Shown in pieces: positions 1 through 4,520 of a stretch of 5,181 nucleotides of DNA. The notes below the pieces were generated by a model, which searched no databases, was not told the DNA's origin, and was given only the letters and a program-made list of their open reading frames with translations. The stretch's first letter is position 1, and each line of letters begins with the position of its first letter. The position numbers and the translations under genes were made by a program. The stretch comes from DATKMG01 sp035541995. GTDB lineage: Bacteria; Acidobacteriota; Terriglobia; Versatilivoradales; Versatilivoraceae. Where the stretch lies: contig DATKMG010000624.1 in the NCBI GenBank assembly GCA_035541995.1, positions 1 through 5,181 of the forward strand, given 5' to 3'.

Positions 1-165
1 GGCTATTTTGCCAGCGACAATATCCTGGGGGACCTGGGGGCCAGCAGCGTCTTTGGACCCATTGAAATCCTCTCGATCTCAGGCGGGCCGTTGATTGCCG
101 TCTCCCGGGTCTACAACATCACCGGGCATACCAGCGGCTTCTTTAGTCTCGAGCCACTGCCCTGA
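1..165 (+). CDS. C-terminal end of a probable secreted protein (5'-truncated)
   Basis: Frame 1 is open from the first base to a TGA at 163-165, giving 54 residues of a protein that begins outside the window. The visible part is rich in Gly, Ser, Ile and Val, with alternating hydrophobic residues typical of beta strands. It contains the stretch PLIAVSRVYNITGHTSGFF close to the end. From memory, similar 'IAVSRVY...SGFF' endings occur in large extracellular beta-sandwich proteins of Acidobacteriota; this is recall, not a search. No catalytic motif, membrane segment or sorting signal is visible. The next gene on this strand starts 346 bp later, so this gene probably belongs to a different transcription unit. 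Coding status is fairly safe from the uninterrupted frame and natural composition; function is unknown. Confidence 0.7.
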   Translation, partial: GYFASDNILGDLGASSVFGPIEILSISGGPLIAVSRVYNITGHTSGFFSLEPLP

Positions 166-511
166 AGTACTTCTCGGCTTGCTAGTGTTCTCACCACGAT
201 GGATGAGATCAAGACTTTGGGAAAGACCCGCGCCTCAGCCAGCAGAGCGAGGAGGCCTGGCGCGTTGAGGTCCAGTTGACTATCGACAATTTTTCGGGGA
301 AGAATCATAATGAGTTTGAGGTTCTGAGTGAAACGATTCTGCGTTGGAGAGAACACGGGAAAGCTCGATGCCCATTTAAGTGGCATGTCCGGACGCTCTC
401 GATTATTGCAAATCGATAGGACTACAAAGGTGTAGGCGGTAGAAGTTTGCTGGAATTCTCGCCGCATCTGCCAAACCGCTTTCAGTTCCGAGGGTTCGAC
501 CCTCCACTATA
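166..511. other. 346-bp stretch without a convincing gene
   Basis: No reading frame here has a start, a ribosome-binding site and recognisable protein features together. Two open stretches compete. A plus-strand frame is open from 207 to a TAG at 417-419 (70 codons, coding-like composition with several Trp, Glu and Asn residues), but it lacks any ATG, GTG or TTG start and is bounded upstream by a TGA at 204-206. A minus-strand frame with an ATG at 465-467 runs down to 111 and overlaps the end of the upstream gene, which makes it less likely. The stretch may be a decayed gene remnant plus the leader and promoter of the amidase operon. I found no convincing -35/-10 pair and no rho-independent terminator for the upstream gene. 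A weak hairpin, ATGCC (368-372) with GGCAT (382-386), is present. Confidence 0.5.
490..504 (+). repeat. Short hairpin just upstream of the amidase start
   Basis: GAGGG at 490-494 pairs perfectly with CCCTC at 500-504 across a five-base TTCGA loop, ending seven bases before the TTG start at 512. If transcribed, it would place a small stem-loop in the leader where a Shine-Dalgarno sequence is normally expected. The only purine-rich, SD-like bases in the region (GAGGG) lie inside the stem and about 17 bases from the start, too far for normal use. It could affect translation or be chance. It is too short and lacks the T-tract of an intrinsic terminator. Confidence 0.3.
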
Positions 512-1996
512 TTGTCCGCAAAAAGAATTGCTTTAATCTTATCGTGTCTTTTTTTGGTGTCTGCTGGGACCGGAGCCGAAGTTTCCCCTTCTGGTGGTGA
601 TTACGTCTTCTACTCTCAGCAGGGAAGAAAGGTGCTTCCGCGCACACTGGTCCACCTTCAACCCTATCTGCCGCTGATTGAACTGTTGGAATGGATGGAT
701 TTGCCATACTCCGAGAGTGCATCTGCCGGGATTGTGCAGATCAGCATAGGCAACAATACCCTGAAACTCAACCGTGACCGAAATACGGTGATGATCAACG
801 GCGCAGTGGTAACCTTGTCTTCACCACTCCTGAATGTTGAAGGGCGCTGGTTGATTTCACCGGACTTTGTGGTACGAGTTCTGAATCGAGTCCTAACAGA
901 GAAGATCATGGTGGGCGGTTCCGGGAATCGCTACTGCTGGGGGAACCTGCGGTTTAACCGCGTTAATGCACGGGGGGTGAAGACGGATCAGGGGAGTCGA
1001 ATTGTCGTTCAATTGACGGCCCAGGCGGACGCAGAGATCCGCAAGGAACAGGACAAAATGATTTTTTCTTTTGGGGTAACTCCTGTGGATCCTGTCCATG
1101 AGGATTTTCAGTATCGCGATTCCCTGGTCAATGGAGTGGTTTTTGAAGAAGCGCCTGCCTCAGGTCAGCTCGTGGTGTATCTGGCAGACAAGGCACTGCA
1201 AACTCGAGTCACGCACATTCCGGAACAGAATGTCTATGTTCTCGAAATCGGTCCGGCTAATTCAGCAGCAAGAAGCAGGGAAGACCTGAATTCGATCTCA
1301 GGAACAACTACGGCCTCTCCCTTGACTACCGGAAAACGAAAGTACCTGATTGTCGTTGACCCAGGTCATGGGGGCCCTGACCGCGGTGCTCAAGTGAAAG
1401 AGGGCTTGTTCGAAAAAGAGGTCACTCTTTTAGTGGCTCGAAAGCTCCGGTGGATGCTGCAAACCAGACTGGGAGTCAATGTGGTCCTCTCTCGTTACGA
1501 AGATCAGACCGTCTCTCTGGAAGAACGGGCTGTGCAGGCCAATGTAGCCAGGGCTGATCTACTGGTGAGCATCCATCTGGGCAATTGGAGCCACCCGGGT
1601 GAATCGAGGAGCTATACCTACGTAAACAAGGAAGCGAAGCTGGAGTCTTCCAAGGAAGGCGGAGAGTCTGTGGGAACCGGAGAAGCAAGCAAGGTCCGGT
1701 TTTTGTCATGGGACCGTGCCCAAAACCTGTCGTTGAACCGGAGCATCCAACTGGCCGGATTGATCCAAGCCGAACTGAATCGATCCATCAATGGAGGCGA
1801 CGCGAGTTTGACCTATCGCCGCGCTCCATTGAAATTGCTCTCTTCACTGGCAATGCCGGCAGTGCTGGTAGAGTTGGGCAACGTTCGTGAACCCGCTTTC
1901 CAGCATGCTATCTCCGACGATCAGTTTCAAACCAAAGCTGCTTCCGGAATCTTTGCCGCCATTGAGAAATATTACAGGACGACCGGAGAGAATTGA
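512..1996 (+). CDS. Secreted N-acetylmuramoyl-L-alanine amidase (Amidase_3 family)
   Basis: A 494-residue zinc amidase expected to cut the bond between N-acetylmuramic acid and L-Ala of peptidoglycan in the periplasm. Residues 1-22 form a signal peptide (basic n-region, hydrophobic IALILSCLFLV core, likely cleavage near GTGA/E). Residues about 40-130 resemble a copper-amine-oxidase-N-like domain ('INGAVVTL...GRWLISPDFVVRVL'). Residues about 148-246 resemble an AMIN-type beta domain that could bind wall or envelope. The catalytic domain, about 278-488, shows the expected zinc ligands His286 (DPGHGG), Glu301 (LFEKEV) and His355 (VSIHLGN), plus catalytic Glu454 (VELGN). The usual SIHxN is SIHLGN here. 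TTG at 512 is the only ATG, GTG or TTG between the upstream in-frame stop (440-442) and the signal peptide. No good SD precedes it, so the start is likely but not certain. It heads the operon, and the next gene starts 3 bp after its stop. An amiC-like role in cell separation is possible but unproven. Confidence 0.93.
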   Translation: MSAKRIALILSCLFLVSAGTGAEVSPSGGDYVFYSQQGRKVLPRTLVHLQPYLPLIELLEWMDLPYSESASAGIVQISIGNNTLKLNRDRNTVMINGAVVTLSSPLLNVEGRWLISPDFVVRVLNRVLTEKIMVGGSGNRYCWGNLRFNRVNARGVKTDQGSRIVVQLTAQADAEIRKEQDKMIFSFGVTPVDPVHEDFQYRDSLVNGVVFEEAPASGQLVVYLADKALQTRVTHIPEQNVYVLEIGPANSAARSREDLNSISGTTTASPLTTGKRKYLIVVDPGHGGPDRGAQVKEGLFEKEVTLLVARKLRWMLQTRLGVNVVLSRYEDQTVSLEERAVQANVARADLLVSIHLGNWSHPGESRSYTYVNKEAKLESSKEGGESVGTGEASKVRFLSWDRAQNLSLNRSIQLAGLIQAELNRSINGGDASLTYRRAPLKLLSSLAMPAVLVELGNVREPAFQHAISDDQFQTKAASGIFAAIEKYYRTTGEN

Positions 1997-1999
1997 CTC

Positions 2000-2623
2000 A
2001 TGCCCCGTCATGTCCAATTCGGGTTGCTCGTCTTCATCCTGTTCCTGCTGGGCGGCACTGCATACTACTACAACCTTCAGAAGCGCATTAGAGACCTCCT
2101 GCGTTCCCAGCCTGAGTCAGCCCATCCTTACGTCACTGAGAATCCGGCCTATTCGCCAATGGCTCCCGTCAGAAAGATCAAGTTGTTTTTCCCCTCGGTC
2201 AGGAAAGACGGGCTCTTGGAACTGGAGGAGCGGGAAATCCACACCTCAGATAACCCTTCGATTGAGGCGAAGGAAATTGTTGCCGAGCTCATCAAGGGTT
2301 CACGGGAGGGCAGGGAAGTCGCTATCCCGTCACTGACCAAGTTGCGGGAAGTCTATGTTACTGGGGAGGGTCTGGCCTATGTGGACCTGACGCGAGAAGT
2401 GGTTGATAGCCACCCTGGTGGATTGACGCGCGAAATCTCGAGCATATACGCTATCGTGAATTCCCTGATGGAAAACGTTCCATCCATTCGGGAGGTACAA
2501 ATTCTAGTAGACGGTGCGGAAGTAGAAACTCTGGCCGGGCACGTCGATCTCAGTCGCCCTTATGAGCGAGATTTGTCAATGACCAGCTTGGCGGAGAATC
2601 CGCAATTGTCCGGATTGAAATAA
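2000..2623 (+). CDS. GerMN-domain membrane-anchored protein
   Basis: A 207-residue protein with one N-terminal membrane segment (about residues 6-24, FGLLVFILFLLGGTAYYY). A basic, variable linker follows, then a GerMN domain from about 58 to 190. The domain hallmark is clear: 'GLAYVDL' (124-130), 'HPGG' (138-141), 'SSIYAIVNSL' (147-156) and 'VQILVDGAEVETLAGHVDLS' (166-185). GerMN domains are named from Bacillus GerM, a protein of sporulation and germination linked to peptidoglycan, but they are also widespread in bacteria that do not sporulate. The topology suggests an inner-membrane anchor with the domain in the periplasm; there is no lipobox. ATG at 2000 lies 3 bp after the amidase stop, with GGAGAG at 1985-1990 as a likely SD, so translational coupling is plausible. 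Pairing with an amidase supports an envelope role; the biochemical activity is unknown. Confidence 0.88.
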   Translation: MPRHVQFGLLVFILFLLGGTAYYYNLQKRIRDLLRSQPESAHPYVTENPAYSPMAPVRKIKLFFPSVRKDGLLELEEREIHTSDNPSIEAKEIVAELIKGSREGREVAIPSLTKLREVYVTGEGLAYVDLTREVVDSHPGGLTREISSIYAIVNSLMENVPSIREVQILVDGAEVETLAGHVDLSRPYERDLSMTSLAENPQLSGLK

Positions 2624-2650
2624 CAGAGAAGGCCGAGTCTCTCTAATGTA

Positions 2651-2656
2651 AAGGAG
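2651..2656 (+). promoter_or_regulatory. Ribosome-binding site of rph
   Basis: AAGGAG lies four bases before the ATG at 2661. It is the strongest Shine-Dalgarno sequence in the window. It fixes the rph start where the N-terminus begins with the family-typical short 'MRKDRRSYDQLR' segment. This indicates rph is translated independently of the GerMN gene 37 bp upstream. Confidence 0.75.
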
Positions 2657-2660
2657 CCGA

Positions 2661-3404
2661 ATGCGAAAGGACAGAAGGAGCTACGACCAACTTCGACTTG
2701 TAGAAATCCATCCCGACTTCATCAGGAACGCGGACGGGTCGGTCTTGATCAAGTTAGGAGAAACTCGCGTCATTTGCACAGCCAGTGTCGAGAATACTGT
2801 GCCCTCATTCTTGAAGGGTACGGGTAAAGGATGGGTCACCAGTGAGTACTCTATGATTCCGCGTTCGACTCCTACCCGTACCCCTCGAGAATCAACCAGG
2901 GGAAAGCCTTCGGGCCGAACTCACGAAATCCAGCGCCTGATCGGCCGCTGCCTGCGAAGTGTGGTCCAGCTTGAAGAGTTGGGAGAGCGGACCGTCTGGA
3001 TTGATTGTGACGTGATCGAAGCCGATGGCGGAACCCGTACGGCTTCCATCACCGGTGGCTTCGTGGCTCTGGCCTTGGCCCTGAAACGATTGGCCATCAA
3101 CCGTGAGGGCCGGGGGGGGCTCCCATTGAGAGACTTCATGGCTGCAACCAGTGTTGGCTTGGTCAACGGGGAGTTGCTTTTGGACTTGGATTATGAAGAA
3201 GATTCACAAGCTCAGGTGGACATGAATGTTGTCCAGACCGGGAGCGGCCGCTTTGTGGAGTTGCAGGGAACCGCCGAAGGGGAGCCTTTTTCACGCGAGG
3301 TTTCTAACCAGCTCATTGACCTGGCCTCTTTGGGAATTCAGCAATTGATTGAAGTTCAAAGACGTGTTTTGCATTGGCGCCCGGAAGCAACAGCGATTGC
3401 ATAG
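2661..3404 (+). CDS. rph: Ribonuclease PH
   Basis: A 247-residue phosphorolytic 3'-5' exoribonuclease that trims nucleotides after the CCA end of tRNA precursors and releases nucleoside diphosphates. It normally works as a hexameric ring in the cytoplasm. Family motifs are present throughout: 'GSVLIKLGETRVIC' (26-39), 'GWVTSEYSMIPRST' (57-70), phosphate-binding Arg86, 'EIQRLIGRCLRSVV' (89-102), 'DCDVIEADGGTRTASITG' (115-132) with Gly124 and Arg126 at canonical positions, and 'EDSQAQVDMNV' (180-190) with the likely metal-binding Asp181 and Asp187. Length is near the family norm of about 240-255. A run of eight G at 3112-3119 encodes part of a Gly/Arg-rich loop (about 148-156), and the frame remains intact. 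The gene is third in the amidase-GerMN operon. The following 307 bp hold palindromic repeats rather than the rdgB gene expected close by. Identification is very secure. Confidence 0.97.
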   Translation: MRKDRRSYDQLRLVEIHPDFIRNADGSVLIKLGETRVICTASVENTVPSFLKGTGKGWVTSEYSMIPRSTPTRTPRESTRGKPSGRTHEIQRLIGRCLRSVVQLEELGERTVWIDCDVIEADGGTRTASITGGFVALALALKRLAINREGRGGLPLRDFMAATSVGLVNGELLLDLDYEEDSQAQVDMNVVQTGSGRFVELQGTAEGEPFSREVSNQLIDLASLGIQQLIEVQRRVLHWRPEATAIA

Positions 3405-3410
3405 AGTTCT

Positions 3411-3575
3411 GCCATGACCTTTTCAAGTTAACCACCGCGGATGAAAATGCTGGTCTCCGGAGGAGTGTCGGAGCCGATCGTAGGACCGCTGTCCCCCGAG
3501 CGGCGATAAGTTTAGATTCGGAGGTCGCCGCGCTGGAGCGCTGCTCCCACACTAAAACCGCATTTTCAAGAAAGT
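3411..3575 (+). repeat. Palindromic intergenic element, copy 1
   Basis: The copy begins with GCC-ATGACCTTTTCAAGT (the 15-mer at 3414-3428), continues with ATGAAAATGCTGG (3441-3453), and ends with AAAACCGCATTTTCA (3554-3568); all three blocks recur in copy 2. The ends TGAAAATGC (3442-3450) and GCATTTTCA (3560-3568) are perfect 9-bp inverted repeats bounding 127 bp. The interior differs from copy 2 but is also palindrome-rich: GGAGC/GCTCC (3535-3539, 3543-3547) and CCGCT/AGCGG (3486-3490, 3499-3503). It contains no credible gene. The layout suggests a non-autonomous mobile or REP/MITE-like repeat; no transposase is visible. It starts six bases after the rph stop. Confidence 0.75.
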
Positions 3576-3711
3576 GCCACATGACCTTTTCAAGTCACCA
3601 CGGTCCATGAAAATGCTGGAGGGCCTCGCTTCGTCAGGGCCGCGGTCGCGACAGGTGACAGCGGTCACCCGCGCTCCCTCCATCAAAACCGCATTTTCAT
3701 AAGAGTTTTTT
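3576..3711 (+). repeat. Palindromic intergenic element, copy 2
   Basis: The second copy is offset by 167 bp. It has ATGACCTTTTCAAGT at 3581-3595, ATGAAAATGCTGG at 3607-3619 and AAAACCGCATTTTCA at 3685-3699. Pairing is better than in copy 1. ATGAAAATGC (3607-3616) matches GCATTTTCAT (3691-3700) over 10 bp. Directly inside, TGGAGGG (3617-3623) matches CCCTCCA (3676-3682), leaving TCAAAACC (3683-3690) unpaired on the right arm only. A third hairpin, GGTGAC/GTCACC (3654-3659, 3664-3669), has a four-base loop. The copy runs straight into the GTG start of rdgB. Confidence 0.78.
3607..3700 (+). repeat. Long bulged stem-loop in the rdgB leader
   Basis: This 94-base segment of copy 2 can fold as a 10-bp stem, an eight-base one-sided bulge, a 7-bp stem, and a distal hairpin with 6 bp and a four-base loop (GGTGAC, loop AGCG, GTCACC). 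It ends 11 bases before the rdgB start codon. In RNA this would be a substantial structure and could stabilise upstream mRNA, mark a processing site between rph and rdgB, or reduce read-through. It is not a classical intrinsic terminator, although TTTTTT at 3706-3711 follows the stem after six bases. Confidence 0.55.
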
Positions 3712-4335
3712 GTGCCTAGAACGATCCTGATAGCCAGCTTTAATCGCGGAAAAGTACGAGAAATCCGGGAATCCCTCTCTTCAGCATTGATCGAATGCTT
3801 TGCCTTGGATGCTATCCCTCAAGTGGCTTCCTGTGTGGAGAGCGGGAGTACCTTTGAAGAGAATGCCCGCCTGAAGGCGATTCACTATAGCCAAGTCTCG
3901 CCCTGGCTGACCTTGGCTGATGATTCGGGACTGGTGGTAGATGCTTTAGATGGAGCACCAGGGGTTCATTCGGCTCGTTTCCTCAGTGATTCTGCTTCAG
4001 ACGAAGAACGCTGTCGGGAAGTCTTGCGCCGACTCACCGGCGTCCCGGCCTTTCTTCGTAGTGCACGTTTCATCTGCATTATGGCATTGGCCTTGAAGGG
4101 AGAGATCAAGGCGATAGTGGAAGGAAAAGTGGAGGGGACGATTGCATCAGCCCCGCTTGGTCGAAACGGGTTCGGCTATGATCCCATCTTTCTCATTCCC
4201 AAGCTTGATAAGACGATGGCTGAGTTGACCTCAACCGAGAAACTGGCCATTGGCCATCGGGGCCAGGCGCTCAGGAAGCTCAAGGAGGTCCTCGCTCGGG
4301 AACCTCTTGAAGCCCTTTGGCAGGCCCCAGCTTGA
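3712..4335 (+). CDS. rdgB: dITP/XTP pyrophosphatase (RdgB/HAM1 family)
   Basis: A 207-residue cytoplasmic nucleotide-sanitising enzyme that hydrolyses ITP, dITP and XTP to monophosphates plus pyrophosphate, keeping deaminated purines out of DNA and RNA. Motifs in order: 'ASFNRGKVREI' (8-18, usually ATxNxxK), 'TFEENARLKA' (47-56, with Lys55), 'ADDSGLVVDALDGAPGVHSARF' from 69 to 90 with the catalytic acidic pair Asp70/Asp71, 'RSARFIC' (116-122), 'GRNGFGYDPIF' (150-160) and 'EKLAIGHRGQAL' (176-187). The last motif is normally ISHRG, so Ser is replaced by Gly; His182 and Arg183 are kept. Length is typical. The GTG start at 3712 has only a weak SD-like AAGAG (3701-3705), which comes from the edge of the upstream repeat. 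No earlier start fits the family N-terminus. rdgB commonly follows rph directly; here the repeats separate them. The stop overlaps a promoter-like -35 box for the tRNA. Confidence 0.96.
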   Translation: MPRTILIASFNRGKVREIRESLSSALIECFALDAIPQVASCVESGSTFEENARLKAIHYSQVSPWLTLADDSGLVVDALDGAPGVHSARFLSDSASDEERCREVLRRLTGVPAFLRSARFICIMALALKGEIKAIVEGKVEGTIASAPLGRNGFGYDPIFLIPKLDKTMAELTSTEKLAIGHRGQALRKLKEVLAREPLEALWQAPA

Positions 4336-4361
4336 CAGGGCTTTGAGATTTCCAGTAATGT
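4332..4361 (+). promoter_or_regulatory. Probable promoter of tRNA-Pro
   Basis: A perfect TTGACA (4332-4337) overlaps the rdgB stop codon (4333-4335). TAATGT at 4356-4361 follows after an 18-base spacer and is a weak -10 match. Transcription would start near 4368, about 17 bases before the mature tRNA 5' end, leaving a short leader for RNase P. The -35 is a strong match; the -10 is only about half matching, so this is a plausible but unproven sigma-70-type promoter. Confidence 0.45.
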
Positions 4362-4384
4362 TAGGCTCACTCCTACAGGGAGGT

Positions 4385-4461
4385 CGGGGCGTAGCGCAGC
4401 CTGGTAGCGCACCTGCCTTGGGCGCAGGGGGTCGTTGGTTCAAATCCAATCGCCCCGACCA
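4385..4461 (+). tRNA. tRNA-Pro (anticodon TGG)
   Basis: A complete 77-base cloverleaf. The acceptor stem CGGGGCG (4385-4391) pairs perfectly with CGCCCCG (4451-4457). The D stem is GCGC/GCGC (4394-4397, 4407-4410). The anticodon stem CCTGC/GCAGG (4412-4416, 4424-4428) holds loop CTTGGGC with anticodon TGG at 4419-4421. The T stem GTTGG/CCAAT (4434-4438, 4446-4450, one G-T pair) encloses TTCAAAT. Discriminator A4458 is followed by encoded CCA (4459-4461). It decodes CCN proline codons with U34. No T-rich terminator follows. A recombinase gene ends 57 bp downstream, so this gene probably serves as an integration site with its 3' end restored. Confidence 0.97.
4439..4461 (+). other. Inferred attachment site at the tRNA-Pro 3' end
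   Basis: Tyrosine recombinases encoded next to tRNA genes usually recombine within the T-loop to 3'-CCA segment and leave the gene intact. The T loop, 3' T stem, acceptor strand and CCA here would be the shared core. The recombinase lies immediately downstream, as expected. The direct repeat at the far end of the element is not in the window, so the exact core cannot be defined. Confidence 0.35.
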
Positions 4462-4470
4462 TATAATCAA

Positions 4471-4500
4471 TAAGTTACATGATGCTAGATTTATAACTTA
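4471..4500. repeat. Inverted repeat between tRNA-Pro and the recombinase
   Basis: TAAGTTA (4471-4477) and TAACTTA (4494-4500) are perfect 7-bp inverted repeats separated by 16 bases. Core sites of tyrosine recombinases are built as inverted half-sites around a short crossover region, so this could be a recombinase-binding element, but the spacer is long for one. In such AT-rich sequence it may also be chance. Confidence 0.3.
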
Positions 4501-4520
4501 ACTGCAATTAACTGCAATTA
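4501..4520. repeat. Tandem decamer ACTGCAATTA x2
   Basis: Two perfect head-to-tail copies of ACTGCAATTA occupy 4501-4510 and 4511-4520. The three bases before the first copy (TTA, 4498-4500) also match the end of the unit. The second copy contains the recombinase stop codon (TAA on the minus strand, 4518-4520). Short direct repeats next to an integrase gene near the attachment site are typical of arm-type integrase sites, which is the inferred role. Confidence 0.5.

Noticed and set aside
111..467. Minus-strand 118-codon open frame with an ATG
   Set aside because: It overlaps the end of the upstream gene, has no recognisable domain, and the opposite strand reads as more protein-like; not supported as a gene.
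490..510. T-arm-like GGTTCGACCC followed by CTCCA, suggesting a tRNA end
   Set aside because: No matching acceptor strand, anticodon arm or D arm could be found upstream; the sequence is better explained as a short hairpin.
508..513. TATATT as a -10 box for the amidase operon
   Set aside because: It overlaps the start codon and has no acceptable -35 at 16-18 bases upstream.
534..547. Lipobox-like LILSC in the amidase signal peptide
   Set aside because: The Cys is at residue 12 with too short a hydrophobic core before it; a normal signal-peptidase I site near residue 22 fits better.
2625..2642. AGAGA/TCTCT inverted repeat between the GerMN gene and rph as a terminator
   Set aside because: The stem is only 5 bp, mixed in composition, and lacks a T-tract; the strong rph SD follows.
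2646..2651. ATGTAA start-stop element just before the rph SD
   Set aside because: There is no SD for it and a six-base motif is easily random; no evidence of a regulatory role.
3313..3610. Open frames on both strands across the rph-rdgB gap
   Set aside because: They run through repeated palindromic sequence and the rph 3' end; the openness is a by-product of the repeats.
3405..3711. CRISPR array in the repeated gap
   Set aside because: Only two copies, with unequal spacing and palindromes over 90 bp long; no short regular repeat-spacer pattern.
4231..4470. Minus-strand open frame containing 'SGRLDLNQRPPAPKAG'
   Set aside because: This is the familiar false translation of a tRNA gene; it overlaps the complete tRNA-Pro and the rdgB 3' end.
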